A DNA stretch of 43,777 nucleotides from the NCBI GenBank assembly GCA_016209985.1, contig JACQVB010000123.1, forward strand, positions 1 through 43,777, written 5' to 3'. Below, piece after piece: positions 14,858 through 23,045 of the stretch (position 1 is its first letter; each line of letters starts with the position of its first letter). The notes below the pieces were generated by a model that did not search any database, had not been told where the DNA came from, and was given only the letters and a program-made list of their open reading frames with translations. The translations under genes were made by a program, and so were the position numbers. The DNA comes from Gemmatimonadota bacterium. Lineage in GTDB: Bacteria > Gemmatimonadota > Gemmatimonadetes > Gemmatimonadales > GWC2-71-9.

Positions 14858-15811
14858 CTACGGCCCGGGCCGCACACCCGCAACATTGAGCCGGATCCGG
14901 TACAGACCTTTCACCGCCGTGATGTAGAGCGTCTTCCCATTCGCGTCGCCCCAGGCGCAATTGGCCGGCGTCTCCGGAACATGAATGCGGCCCCGCGCCT
15001 CGCCCGCCGGTGAGATGATCCAGATCCCGCCGGGACCGGTGCCGTAGACGTTGCCCCGCCGGTCGACCTTCATCCCGTCGGGCAGACCTTTCCCCTCGGC
15101 CTGGCTCGCGTCGAAGAACACGGTCCCCGCTCCCAGGCTCCCGTCGGGCAGGACCGGATAGCGCATCCAGATCTTGCGGGCCTCGTCGGAATTCGCCACG
15201 TAGAGAAACCGCTCCTCCGGCGAGAAGGCGATACCGTTGGGGTGTGACAGCTCCTTGGTGAGCAGGTCGAGCCGGCCGTCCTTCCACCGATACACGCCGG
15301 CGAAATCCAGCTCGCGGTGCGAGTCCGCATATCCACTGTCCAGTCCGTAGGCCGGATCGGTGAAGTACAGCGAGCCGTCGGATTTGAACACCATGTCGTT
15401 GGGACTGTTGAGCCGCTTGCCCTGATAGCTGTCCACCACGGTCTCCAGACGACCGTTGCCGCTAAGCCGCGCGATGCGGCGGTGCGAATCATCGGCAACG
15501 TAGAGCCGCCCCGAGCGGTCCAAGGTCAGCCCATCAGCCCCGGGCGATCCGCCGATACCGGCGCGATCGAGGTCGGCGCCCTGGAGAAACGTGGTGACAC
15601 TGTCTTTGGGCGACCACTTGTGCAGCACCGCGACGTTGTTGTCGGTGAAGAGGAGATAGCCGCCGGGCACCCACACCGGACCCTCAGTGAAGTTGAACCC
15701 GCCCGCCAGCTGCTCGACCCTGGCACCGGCCGGCACGATACTGTCGAGCGCCGGATCCAGTCGCTCGATCGCGCCGCCCTGCCATGCCGTCAGAATCACG
15801 ATCGCGATCAT
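14858..15811 (-). CDS. SMP-30/gluconolactonase family protein
   Basis: A 317-residue six-bladed propeller enzyme family that hydrolyses sugar lactones in a metal-dependent way. Evidence is FNFTEGPVWVPGGYLLFTDN (first blade with metal-binding Glu), GADGLTLDRSGRLYVAD, NSPNDMVFKSDGSLYFTDPA (Asn metal ligand), LSHPNGIAFSPEERFLYVAN and LPDGMKVDRRGNVYGTGPGG. All are standard landmarks. I chose ATG 15811 because AGGAAAGGAG precedes it by 4 bases. The open frame goes on to 15994, but that part translates terminator and repeat DNA. A short hydrophobic N-terminus (IAIVILTAW) may be a signal remnant. The substrate is unknown. Confidence 0.92.
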   Translation of the reverse strand: MIAIVILTAWQGGAIERLDPALDSIVPAGARVEQLAGGFNFTEGPVWVPGGYLLFTDNNVAVLHKWSPKDSVTTFLQGADLDRAGIGGSPGADGLTLDRSGRLYVADDSHRRIARLSGNGRLETVVDSYQGKRLNSPNDMVFKSDGSLYFTDPAYGLDSGYADSHRELDFAGVYRWKDGRLDLLTKELSHPNGIAFSPEERFLYVANSDEARKIWMRYPVLPDGSLGAGTVFFDASQAEGKGLPDGMKVDRRGNVYGTGPGGIWIISPAGEARGRIHVPETPANCAWGDANGKTLYITAVKGLYRIRLNVAGVRPGP

Positions 15812-15890
15812 TGGGCTCCTTTCCTCGTTAGCGCTCCCGTTACCTCCCTCACCCTCCGGCACCCCGAAATAACGCGCGGCCCGCGGCCGG

Positions 15891-15933
15891 CGAAACAAAG
15901 ATCGGGGCTGCGCGGACGCGCGCAGTCCCCGAT
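15891..15933 (-). terminator. Terminator of the tRNA-Leu transcript
   Basis: ATCGGGGCTGCGCG (15901-15914) pairs with CGCGCAG-T-CCCCGAT (15919-15933): a 14-bp stem with a single bulged base and a 4-base GACG loop. Read leftward it is followed by TTTGTTTC. It lies about 60 bases beyond the tRNA-Leu 3' end, in the right direction. Confidence 0.8.
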
Positions 15934-15950
15934 CAGTTTCCAGCCCGCAG

Positions 15951-15991
15951 CCGCAGATGGCGCTGATGAACCAGATCTGCGTGATCTGCGG
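15951..15991. repeat. Dispersed short repeat (CCGCAGAT ... ATCTGCGG)
   Basis: An inverted pair CCGCAGAT (15951-15958) and ATCTGCGG (15984-15991), with an additional ATCTGCGTG unit directly before the right arm. It abuts the tRNA-Leu 3' end. Repeats of this wording are familiar from several soil-bacterial phyla, from memory. It is another short-unit, inverted-arm element like the others in this window. Confidence 0.6.
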
Positions 15992-15993
15992 CA

Positions 15994-16075
15994 TGCCCTG
16001 GCCCGGATTCGAACCGGGATGCCTTGCGGCGCTGCCCCCTCAAGACAGTGTGTCTACCAGTTTCACCACCAGGGC
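15994..16075 (-). tRNA. tRNA-Leu(GAG)
   Basis: The acceptor stem is GCCCTGG/CCAGGGC and the T arm is CCCGG-TTCGAAT-CCGGG. A long variable arm (CGCCGCAAGGCAT) marks a class II tRNA. The anticodon stem CTGTC/GGCAG encloses the loop TTGAGGG, so the anticodon is GAG, decoding CUC/CUU leucine. The 3' CCA is not encoded. Confidence 0.95.
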
Positions 16076-16193
16076 GTGGCGAGGCAACTTACCTGCGCCT
16101 TTTCAGAGGGTCAAGCTGAAATCTAGTTGGCCGAAGTGCCTATCGGGGAATAGATTGCACCGCTGCACCGATCCGGTACCGGGGAGCTGGAAT

Positions 16194-16580
16194 ATGGCGG
16201 AAATTTTGATCGTCGACGACGATCAGGCCGTGCGTGACGCGTTCACCAGAACCTTGCGCCATGCCGGCTTCACCGTGACGCCCGCGGAAAACGGCGTCGC
16301 CGCGCTTCAGCTGCTCTCGCAGCGGGGCTTCGATGCGATCGTCTCCGACTATCGCATGCCGGAGCTCGGTGGACAGGGTTTTTACGAACAGCTGGAAGAG
16401 CGCTTCCCCGCTCTCGCCAGCCGTGTCGTGTTCGTCACCGCGTACGCGGACGACCCCAAGATCCGGACCTTCCTGGATCAGACCGGCCAGCCAGTCCTTG
16501 GCAAGCCGGTGGAAACCCGGGATCTGGTGGACGCGGTCAGGCAGTTGTCCGTCCGGCGGCGTCCCTCTCAGCCAGGGTGA
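16194..16580 (+). CDS. Single-domain response regulator (CheY-like)
   Basis: 128 residues covering only a receiver domain. The acidic pocket is VDDD (residues 7-10), the phospho-acceptor is Asp 52 in VSDYRMPE, the switch Thr is 82 in FVTAYAD and the conserved Lys is 104 in VLGKPVE. No output domain follows, so it must act through a protein partner or as a phosphate relay. The start is ATG 16194 with GGGAG about 8 bases upstream. No histidine kinase is nearby. Confidence 0.92.
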   Translation: MAEILIVDDDQAVRDAFTRTLRHAGFTVTPAENGVAALQLLSQRGFDAIVSDYRMPELGGQGFYEQLEERFPALASRVVFVTAYADDPKIRTFLDQTGQPVLGKPVETRDLVDAVRQLSVRRRPSQPG

Positions 16581-16597
16581 GCCTCAGAGACAGGCTC
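16579..16597 (+). terminator. Possible terminator after the response regulator
   Basis: GAGCCT and AGGCTC form a 6-bp stem with a 7-base loop right at the stop codon. There is no T-run, so Rho-independent activity is doubtful. The remaining 180 bases up to the CBS gene show no gene or clear signal. Confidence 0.35.
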
Positions 16598-16781
16598 TCG
16601 AGCGGCTGATCTACCCCCGCTTCCCCATCGCCGTTCGCGCATCCCCGCTCTTCCGTCCCACCATCGTGTAGCGCGCAGTCCACATACCAGTCGCCGTGCG
16701 GAACCCCTCGGCGTCGGGCGGCTATATACGATAGCAGCCTTTCCATCCAACCAACGCTCGACGTATGAAGGGAGAATCGCG

Positions 16782-17249
16782 ATGCAAGCCAAGGACCTGA
16801 TGACGCCGAACCCGGCGTGCTGCACTCCCGACGATGAAGTCGCCGAAGCGGCTCGCCTGATGAGAGAATTCGATTGTGGCAGTCTGCCGGTAGTCGAGAG
16901 CGAGGAAACCATGCGCCTGATCGGGATCGTGACCGACCGCGATCTGGCCGTGCGGGGGCTCACCGAGGGAAAAGACGGGGAGACCAAGGTGAGCGAAGTG
17001 ATGAGCACCGACCCCGGCTCATGCCGTCCCGACGACGACATCCGCGACGTCGAGAGCGTCATGATCCAGCGAAAGGTGCGCCGGGTGCCGGTGGTGGATG
17101 AACGGGGACGCTGCGTCGGGATCATCGCGCAGGCGGACCTGGCGCTGGGAAAAGACGCGGTGAGCAACCGCGAGGTGGGACGGGTAGTGGAGCAGATCTC
17201 GGTGCCCTCGGGCCCGGCCATCCGGCGCGGGAAAAGGGCGAGGGGCTAA
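16782..17249 (+). CDS. CBS-domain pair protein
   Basis: 155 residues made of two CBS domains (about 1-62 and 68-130). The first opens with MQAKDLMTPNPACCTPDDEV and holds GSLPVVE and IGIVTDRDL. The second opens with VSEVMSTDPGSCRPDDDI and holds VRRVPVVDE and VGIIAQADLA. Stand-alone CBS pairs bind adenine nucleotides and regulate partners by energy state. A basic tail (IRRGKRARG) may bind nucleic acid or a partner. AGGGAGA precedes the ATG. It converges with the NifU-like gene 8 bases away. Confidence 0.9.
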   Translation: MQAKDLMTPNPACCTPDDEVAEAARLMREFDCGSLPVVESEETMRLIGIVTDRDLAVRGLTEGKDGETKVSEVMSTDPGSCRPDDDIRDVESVMIQRKVRRVPVVDERGRCVGIIAQADLALGKDAVSNREVGRVVEQISVPSGPAIRRGKRARG

Positions 17250-17257
17250 CTCACGCT

Positions 17258-17599
17258 TCAGCCGTGGTTCGGCGCGTAGTAGGGCTTGGTTCCGGCCGAG
17301 TGGTCGGTGATGTCACGGATGCCTGCCAGACCGGGAATCATTCGCCGCAAGCTCGCTTCGATTCCCTGTCGCAGCGTCACGGTCGCCATGCCGCAACCCT
17401 GGCACCCGCCCTTCATGCGCACGACCACCATGCGATCCTGGACGTCGATCAACTCCACCTGGCCGCCATGTTTGGCCACGGCGGGGTTGATCTGCTCGCG
17501 AAACAGGTCGCTGACCAGCGCGTAGATGCCATCATCGTCACGCGGCGGCCCTTCGGGGCCGCGGGGCGCGATCGGGAGTCCAATAACGGGAGAAGACAT
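17258..17599 (-). CDS. NifU C-terminal-like (Nfu) Fe-S cluster protein
   Basis: 113 residues. A short N-terminal Pro-rich arm is followed by the Nfu domain (about 25-95): INPAVAKHGGQVELIDVQD, then the cluster-binding motif GGCQGCGMA (CxxC), then RQGIEASLRRMIPG. This domain assembles or carries 4Fe-4S clusters for transfer to target proteins. No isc or suf genes are next to it. Glutamine synthetase lies upstream in the same direction across a repeat hairpin, so co-transcription is unlikely. Confidence 0.92.
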   Translation of the reverse strand: MSSPVIGLPIAPRGPEGPPRDDDGIYALVSDLFREQINPAVAKHGGQVELIDVQDRMVVVRMKGGCQGCGMATVTLRQGIEASLRRMIPGLAGIRDITDHSAGTKPYYAPNHG

Positions 17600-17632
17600 A
17601 CATCTATACTAGTGGAGCAGAGGCGGGAGGGT

Positions 17633-17697
17633 AGTGGGGAGCGCGGAACGTGGAGCGCGGAGCAGACACTCCGCGCTCCCCACTCCGAGCTCCGGGC
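17633..17697. repeat. Hairpin with 7-bp unit (GCGCGGA) after glutamine synthetase
   Basis: The left arm (17633-17664) has units GCGCGGA, ACGTGGA, GCGCGGA. The right arm (17668-17697) has CTCCGCG, CTCCCCA, CTCCGAG, CTCCGGG. The loop is only about 4 bases. It begins 4 bases past the glutamine synthetase stop and is probably its terminator. Confidence 0.87.
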
Positions 17698-17700
17698 TGG

Positions 17701-19131
17701 TCAAAACTGTGTCCACAGATACTGGTTCGTCACCTCGTGATGGAACTGGATCTCGGCCCGCTTCACCTGCGCGCCGAGGGCCTTGGGACAGCGGTCGGCC
17801 TGCATCTGTTTCAGGTCGGCGAACTTGGCGTGCACGTCGGCCCCCAGCATTTCCTTGAGGAAGCTGCTTCCCTGGTAGAGCCGGATGGCATCGTAGATGT
17901 TGTCCGACAGGTACCTGGTGCCGGCCTGCTTGCTCACTCCCTTCTGGTGCGGGCCTTCGAGCCCGGTCTTGAAGATCGAGTAGATCGCCATGTAGGGATT
18001 GGCATCCGGCGCGATCGAGCGGACTTCCACCCGCTTGGAGCGCTCGTTGCCGAGCGGGATGCGGATCATGGAGCCCCGGTCGATGGGTGAGGCTTTGATC
18101 TGGTTCGGCGCCTCGAAGTGGGGATCCAGCCGGCGATAGGCGTTCACACTCGAATTGAGTATCAGGCAGAGCTCAGCGCCGTTGGAGAGAATCCGCTCGA
18201 TGAACTCCCATCCCGCTGCGGAAAGCTGGTCCTGCCCGGCCTTGTCCCAGAACAGGTTCTTGCCTTTGCGCGCGACCGACACGTTGGTGTGCATGCCGTT
18301 GCCGTTGATGCCCGTCATCGGCTTAGGGAGAAAACAGGCGGTCATGTCCATCCGCGCCGCCACCTGCCGCGAGAGCAGCTTGTAGAGCTGGACCTGGTCG
18401 GCGGCGATCACCGCCTCCGAGTATCCGTAATTCATCTCGAACTGCGACGGAGCGACCTCGGGGTGGTCCTTCTCGTTGGCAAACCCCATGGCCCGCTGGA
18501 CTTCGGCCGAGGTATCGATGAAGAGCCGCAGCGCGTCACCGGGCAGCGAGTGGTAGTACCCGCCGGTGGAGATGAACTCGAACTGACCCGTCTCGTAGTA
18601 GCGGCGCTCGGCGTCGCGACCCTTGAAGAGGAAGCCCTCGATTTCATTCGCCGCGTAACAGACCGTGCCGTCTTTCTTGAAGAGCTGATCCCCATAAGCT
18701 TTAAGCAGGGCACGTATGTCGGCCGAGTAGGGTGAACCGTCCCGCTCCAGTACCTCGCCGAAGACCAGGACCTTGCCGGCGCCGAAGACGTCCGCGGGCA
18801 GCCAGTAGCAGGCGCCCCAATCGACCGCGAGTCGGAGATCCGATTCCTGCTGGCGCGAGAAGCCGCGGATGGAAGAGCCGTCGAAGGTCAGGTTATCGGC
18901 CGAGGAAAGCAGGAACTTCTTGTCGTAGTCCAGCATGTGGAATCGGCCTTCGAGATCCGTGAAGCAGACGGTGACCGCCTTGATCCGCTTCTCGTCGGTC
19001 AGGTATCTCATCCGCTCTTCCTGGAGCTTGTCGGGCGACACGCGGTCGAGGCGCTGCTGTTTCGCCGCCAGGTTCATTTCCTCGAGCTTGTCGTAGGGGA
19101 TTTCCAGGAACGAACGGAGATCGGCGGTCAT
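17701..19131 (-). CDS. glnA: Glutamine synthetase, type I
   Basis: ATP-dependent synthesis of glutamine from glutamate and ammonium. 476 residues. The beta-grasp N-terminal part ends with LTFDGSSIRGFS (84-90). Catalytic motifs are EIEGFLF, NYGYSEAVIAADQV, PKPMTGINGNGMHTN, NSSVNAYRRLDPHFEAPN and RSIAPDANPYMAIYSI. Where GSI-beta enzymes carry the adenylylated Tyr in NLYDLPP, this protein reads DNIYDAIRLYQG, so control by adenylylation is uncertain. It has an unusual C-terminus (QFHHEVTNQYLWTQF) seen in some divergent GSI enzymes. It stands alone. The 110 bases upstream hold no clear NtrC-type or other promoter that I can identify. Confidence 0.94.
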   Translation of the reverse strand: MTADLRSFLEIPYDKLEEMNLAAKQQRLDRVSPDKLQEERMRYLTDEKRIKAVTVCFTDLEGRFHMLDYDKKFLLSSADNLTFDGSSIRGFSRQQESDLRLAVDWGACYWLPADVFGAGKVLVFGEVLERDGSPYSADIRALLKAYGDQLFKKDGTVCYAANEIEGFLFKGRDAERRYYETGQFEFISTGGYYHSLPGDALRLFIDTSAEVQRAMGFANEKDHPEVAPSQFEMNYGYSEAVIAADQVQLYKLLSRQVAARMDMTACFLPKPMTGINGNGMHTNVSVARKGKNLFWDKAGQDQLSAAGWEFIERILSNGAELCLILNSSVNAYRRLDPHFEAPNQIKASPIDRGSMIRIPLGNERSKRVEVRSIAPDANPYMAIYSIFKTGLEGPHQKGVSKQAGTRYLSDNIYDAIRLYQGSSFLKEMLGADVHAKFADLKQMQADRCPKALGAQVKRAEIQFHHEVTNQYLWTQF

Positions 19132-19243
19132 TTCAGTGGCTCCAAAGGGATATGGTCAGCGCCGGAATGTCCCCAACGGTAGTCGAAAGCGCCGCGATGC
19201 CAAAGGGGGGTAGTTTTTAGAGAACGTTCACAGCGAGGACCCC

Positions 19244-19882
19244 GTGCGGCTCGTTCGATTCTCCGTTGCCGTTTGGCTTCTGACGGTGCCGGCGAGGACA
19301 CCGGCGCAGGCGCAAGGCCGGCTCACACCCCCTTGGGACTCCGTCGCGAGCATTCTGAAGACCAACGGTGCCTTCTCCGGCGGCTATTACCGCTACGGCT
19401 TTCCCCGGACCGACCTCTCGGTTCGCATCGGGACCGCGGTGGTCGCTCCGGGTCTGGCGCTCGGGACGTGGGCTGGCTTTTTCGGCGACCGCGCGAATGC
19501 CACGATGATTGGCGACCTGGTCCTTACGGCCGCCGAGCTGTCGCCGGTCGAGGGCGAGCTGGCTCGCAATGGCATCGGAATCACTGCCATTCACAATCAC
19601 CTTGCCGGCGAATCGCCCCAGCTCACCTATGTGCATTATCTGGCGGAGGGCGAAGCCCTCGACCTGGCCCGCCGGCTGAGCGCCGTGCTGGAAAGAACCG
19701 CCACACCACGGCCGGTGCGTCCCGCACTTCCGCCGCCGGTCACGATCGACACTTCCGCCATCTTCCGAGGTCTGGGGGCGAGCGGTAAGGCTCAGGGAAA
19801 CCTGGTCATGGTGACGGTACTGTTGGTCCGCGACACAGTCCGTTGGCCTGGCCGGACCATGCCGCCGGGTACCAACCGCTGA
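19244..19882 (+). CDS. DUF1259 (LppY/LpqO-like) secreted protein, truncated second domain
   Basis: 212 residues. A signal peptide (to about AQAQ) is followed by one complete DUF1259 domain (about 36-150): GFPRTDLSVRIGTAVVAPGL, MIGDLVLTAAELSPVEGELA, and the hallmark GIGITAIHNHLAGESP. A second copy then begins (VTIDTSAIFRGLGASGKAQG) but stops after about 45 residues at TMPPGTNR. Two-domain relatives carry a full second unit, so the 3' part appears lost, and a repeat hairpin begins 11 bases after the stop. The start is GTG 19244 with GAGG just upstream. Function is unknown for the family. The first domain could still fold. Confidence 0.8.
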   Translation: MRLVRFSVAVWLLTVPARTPAQAQGRLTPPWDSVASILKTNGAFSGGYYRYGFPRTDLSVRIGTAVVAPGLALGTWAGFFGDRANATMIGDLVLTAAELSPVEGELARNGIGITAIHNHLAGESPQLTYVHYLAEGEALDLARRLSAVLERTATPRPVRPALPPPVTIDTSAIFRGLGASGKAQGNLVMVTVLLVRDTVRWPGRTMPPGTNR

Positions 19883-19892
19883 CTAAGCGACC

Positions 19893-19935
19893 TGCCGTTC
19901 CCCTCTCCGGTAACGGAGAGGGGACAGGGGTGAGG
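19893..19935. repeat. Hairpin CCCCTCTCCG/CGGAGAGGGG overlapping the next start codon
   Basis: A perfect 10-bp inverted repeat with a 4-base GTAA loop (about 19901-19924), followed by ACAGGGGTGAG. It sits between the truncated DUF1259 gene and the flavoprotein. Its right arm supplies the purine-rich ribosome site and its tail the GTG start of the flavoprotein gene. Confidence 0.75.
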
Positions 19936-21141
19936 CGAGTTGCCGTCATCGGGGCCGGTGCCGCCGGCTCCATGGCGGCCATCTTCGCGGCCTCCGCCGG
20001 TGCGGAGACCACCCTGCTCGAGCGCACCGCCGACGGCGGGCGAAAGATTCTCATCAGCGGCGGCGGCCGCTGCAACATCCTGCCCGCGCGGCTCGACGAG
20101 TCGCGCTTCATCACCGATTCTTCGCCTCGCACGCTGCGGAACATGCTCCGATCCTGGCCGCTCCCGGAGCAGATCGAGTTCTTCCAGCGCGAGCTGCATC
20201 TTCCCCTGGTGGAAGAGACCGAATCCGGCAAGCTCTTTCCGGAATCGAATCGCGCGCGCGAGGTGCGCGACGGACTGCTGGCACTGGCACGCGAGCGCGG
20301 CGCCCGGCTGCGTTTCAACTCGTTGGTCAGGGGAATCGGTCCCGGCGAGACCGGGTGGAAGATCGAGATTCAGGACTCACCCGCGCTCGAGGTGGACGCG
20401 GTCATCATGTCCACCGGAGGCTTGTCGGTGCCCAAGACCGGCAGCGACGGCCTCGGCACCTCAATGGTCGAGCGGCTGGGCCACACCATTCACCCGATGT
20501 ACCCGGCGCTCACTCCCCTGACCGCCGATCCGGCTCCCTTCGCCCAGCTCGCCGGAGTCTCGCTCGAGGTGACCATCAGCGCCCGCGCTGCGGAGCGCCG
20601 GGCCACGGCGACGGGTGGCTTCCTCTTCACCCATCACGGCTACAGCGGGCCGGCAGTTCTCGACGTTTCGCACGTGGCGGTGCGCTCGAGAGATCTGCCC
20701 GCGCGCATCACGGTGTGCTGGACCCCGCTGGATGAGGCCGCGTGGCACTCGGCCTTGCAGGCGGACGGCGCCCGCACCGTGCGCAGCACCTTACGCGAGC
20801 ACCTCCCGGACCGGCTGGCCCAAGCACTCGCTGCGTCAGCGGCCGTCAACCCAACGCGCCCGCTCGCCCAGCTTCGCCGCGAAGAACGCCACCGCCTGGT
20901 GCAGACGCTGGTTCGAGCTGAGCTGCCGTGGACGGGACACGAGGGCTACAAGAAAGCGGAAGTCACCGGAGGCGGGGTGAGTCTCGCCGAAGTCGATCCC
21001 CGCACCATGGAGAGCCGCAGACAGCGGGGTCTGTTTCTGTGCGGCGAGATGCTGGACGCCTTCGGGCCGATCGGCGGCTACAACTTCTACTGGGCCTGGG
21101 CCACGGGCCGCGCGGCCGGAGTGGGAGCCGCAAGAAAGTAG
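19930..21141 (+). CDS. HI0933/YhiN family FAD-dependent oxidoreductase
   Basis: 403 residues from GTG 19930 (RRVAVIGAGAAGSMAAIFAA), where similarity starts; GGAGAGGGG lies upstream. The N-terminal FAD-binding Rossmann motif is GAGAAGSMAA. The HI0933 signature GRKILISGGGRCNI follows at about residue 40, then STGGLSVPKTGSDGLGTSMV and, near the C-terminus, AEVTGGGVSLAEVDPRTMES and LFLCGEMLDAFGPIGGYNF. The family binds FAD and its physiological substrate is unknown. It is separated from DUF1259 by the hairpin that provides its start. It converges with a small membrane protein gene over a terminator. Confidence 0.93.
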   Translation: MRRVAVIGAGAAGSMAAIFAASAGAETTLLERTADGGRKILISGGGRCNILPARLDESRFITDSSPRTLRNMLRSWPLPEQIEFFQRELHLPLVEETESGKLFPESNRAREVRDGLLALARERGARLRFNSLVRGIGPGETGWKIEIQDSPALEVDAVIMSTGGLSVPKTGSDGLGTSMVERLGHTIHPMYPALTPLTADPAPFAQLAGVSLEVTISARAAERRATATGGFLFTHHGYSGPAVLDVSHVAVRSRDLPARITVCWTPLDEAAWHSALQADGARTVRSTLREHLPDRLAQALAASAAVNPTRPLAQLRREERHRLVQTLVRAELPWTGHEGYKKAEVTGGGVSLAEVDPRTMESRRQRGLFLCGEMLDAFGPIGGYNFYWAWATGRAAGVGAARK

Positions 21142-21157
21142 TCGTAGTGAGTAGCGA

Positions 21158-21174
21158 CCCCGATCAATGCGGGG
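21158..21174. terminator. Bidirectional hairpin between convergent genes
   Basis: CCCCG-ATCAATG-CGGGG lies between the flavoprotein stop (21141) and the end of the convergent small gene (stop at 21164, inside the hairpin). A 5-bp GC stem without a T-run is a weak terminator. Confidence 0.45.
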
Positions 21175-21457
21175 TAATGGGCCGGTCGGGAGCAGACGCC
21201 GAGCGGATCAGCCGCTCGGCCACCAGTCGATTCAGGAATTCCTGCCCGCTGGCGAGTTGATCGATCTGAGACGCCAGCGATTCCACCGAGCGCTCCAGTC
21301 GCTCGGTACGATCATCCACGACCGGCCCTGGTTGCAGGTCCCGCGTCTCCAGCTCGCGAACCCGGCGTCCCGACCGCCACCAGGCTATCGCCAGCGCGAC
21401 GTTGGCGGTCAGGGAAATGGCGAACACGAATAGCAGTGCCACGAACTCTTCTCTCAT
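21164..21457 (-). CDS. Small membrane-anchored coiled-coil protein, unknown
   Basis: 97 residues: one N-terminal membrane segment (about 5-28, VALLFVFAISLTANVALAIA), a basic stretch (WRSGRRVRELE), then a helical coiled coil (DRTERLERSVESLASQIDQL, continuing to about 84). No family is recognised. CGAGG lies 8 bases before ATG 21457. It lies about 90 bases downstream of the next small membrane protein, in the same direction. Confidence 0.65.
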   Translation of the reverse strand: MREEFVALLFVFAISLTANVALAIAWWRSGRRVRELETRDLQPGPVVDDRTERLERSVESLASQIDQLASGQEFLNRLVAERLIRSASAPDRPITPH

Positions 21458-21546
21458 GAGCGCCTCGTTTCACCAGCGTCCGTTATCCATCGCACGATCA
21501 GTATCGAGTACGGTAAGGCCGCGCGCGGTGTTTTGCGAGTCATGGT

Positions 21547-21888
21547 TCAGGGTTGCTGCAACCGTTCGATTGGGCGAATGAAGATCACGAAGAAGGTCAT
21601 GGTCGCCGCCAAGACCGATATCCCGACCAGCAGTACGGTTGCCACCAGTCGCACCACCTGCCCCGCGCGCGAGGTGCTTTTCCGCGACCAGAGTACCACC
21701 ACCCACGCGGTGGCGGGAATCGGCACCAACGTGAGAGCGAGGGTGAGCGGCGTGAACCGCAGCCCGTAGATGCGGTACATGCTCTCCATGCCGATCCCCG
21801 CGCCGCCGGCAATAAACAGGAGCACGACGACCGCGGAGCTCCACCACGCGATCGCAGACGACAAGGGGCGTGACCGGGAGAACGTCAC
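21547..21888 (-). CDS. Small three-segment membrane protein, unknown
   Basis: 113 residues with three hydrophobic segments: about 15-36, 46-67 and 80-104. It ends in a short polar tail (RPIERLQQP). No family is recognised. The start is GTG 21888. Its start lies 24 bases after the metallophosphoesterase stop in the same direction, which suggests co-transcription. Confidence 0.6.
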   Translation of the reverse strand: MTFSRSRPLSSAIAWWSSAVVVLLFIAGGAGIGMESMYRIYGLRFTPLTLALTLVPIPATAWVVVLWSRKSTSRAGQVVRLVATVLLVGISVLAATMTFFVIFIRPIERLQQP

Positions 21889-21912
21889 GTCGTCTTCAGC
21901 CGCGCGCCGCCA

Positions 21913-23031
21913 TCAGCCTTTCACCAGCTCGATCAGCGTTATCTCGCTCGGCACACCCAGACGCATCGGCGGACCCCAGTACCCCGTGCCCCGGCTCACG
22001 TAAAGCCACATGTCCTGCAAGCGGTGCAGGCCGTGCACGAACGGCTGGAAGAGCCGCACCACCAGATTGAACGGGAAGTACTGACCGCCGTGAGTGTGTC
22101 CGGACAGCTGGAGATCGAACCCGACGCGTTGCGCCGCGAACGCGCTGCTCGGCTGGTGCGCCAGCAGCAGCCTGACGTCTACGTCCGGCGCACCCGAAAC
22201 GGCCGCCTCCGGATCGGATCGGTGGCCCGGAGTCCCGGCGCTCGCCGTGCTATCGGTGACGCCGGCTACGAGCAGCGTGGCGGCTCCCTGCTCGATCACC
22301 CGATAGGTATTGACCAAGGCGTCAAAGCCCAGCCGCTCGACTTCCTTCACCCATCCGGGTGCATCCCAGTAATACTCGTGGTTCCCGGTGACGAAAAACT
22401 TCCCGTGCGGAGCGCCCAGACCGGCGAGCGGGGCCACTTCGTGGCGCATCGCGGCCACATGCCCATCGGCCACGTCGCCGGTCAAGGCGATCAGGTCCGG
22501 CTCCAGCCCGTTCGCGGTGCTTACTACCCGCTCGACAAAATTGCGCTTGAGCGTGGGACCGATGTGCAAATCGGAAAGCTGCACAATGCGAAATCCTTCC
22601 AGGTCCTCGTGCAGCCCCGTGATGGGCACCGCGATGCGCACCACCGACGGTCTCCGCGACCGCCAGATTCCCAGCGCCGTCACCACCACCCCCGTAATCA
22701 GGATCCCGCCGGTCACCAGCTGCGGGTCCAGCCAGCTCCGCATGCGCAGGATGCTCGCCGCCACCGCGAGCACGAACAGGATGGTGGAGAGCCCCATCGC
22801 GGTGAAACCGGCCCACTCGATGGCGTGCCGTAACGGAATCCGTTGCACCGACCGCCCGATGAACATGGTCAGGATCGGCAAGACGAGCAGCATGGCAATT
22901 CCGGTCCACCACAGGAGTCCGACCGCACCCCCGGATGCAAGCGGGGCGAGGCGGAAGCCGATGTAGAGCTGGATCAGAAACCACAGCGTAATCGCAATCG
23001 AAAAAAACACGATGAATTGACTCCTCCTCAC
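21913..23031 (-). CDS. Membrane metallophosphoesterase (YaeI-like)
   Basis: 372 residues. I chose GTG 23031 (RRSQFIVFF) because GGGGAGGAG precedes it by 5 bases; the open frame to 23091 would translate repeat DNA. The N-terminal 130 residues hold four membrane segments (about 4-24, 36-56, 75-97, 107-123). The calcineurin-like domain follows with all metal motifs: SDLHIG, TGDVADG, TGNHEY, LAHQPS and SGHTHGG. Relatives include YaeI and YkuE, which act on phospholipid or UDP-sugar phosphoesters. The substrate here is unknown. The catalytic domain's side depends on the even number of membrane segments and would be cytoplasmic if both termini are. Confidence 0.9.
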   Translation of the reverse strand: MRRSQFIVFFSIAITLWFLIQLYIGFRLAPLASGGAVGLLWWTGIAMLLVLPILTMFIGRSVQRIPLRHAIEWAGFTAMGLSTILFVLAVAASILRMRSWLDPQLVTGGILITGVVVTALGIWRSRRPSVVRIAVPITGLHEDLEGFRIVQLSDLHIGPTLKRNFVERVVSTANGLEPDLIALTGDVADGHVAAMRHEVAPLAGLGAPHGKFFVTGNHEYYWDAPGWVKEVERLGFDALVNTYRVIEQGAATLLVAGVTDSTASAGTPGHRSDPEAAVSGAPDVDVRLLLAHQPSSAFAAQRVGFDLQLSGHTHGGQYFPFNLVVRLFQPFVHGLHRLQDMWLYVSRGTGYWGPPMRLGVPSEITLIELVKG

Positions 23032-23045
23032 ACCACTCCTCCCCA

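Noticed and set aside
15812-15994. N-terminal extension of the lactonase to 15994
   Set aside because: It covers the tRNA-Leu terminator and a dispersed repeat. ATG 15811 has a clear ribosome site.
12109-16075. Genomic island between the two tRNA genes
   Set aside because: No integrase, attachment-site duplication or mobility gene. Only a decayed gene and unknowns lie there.
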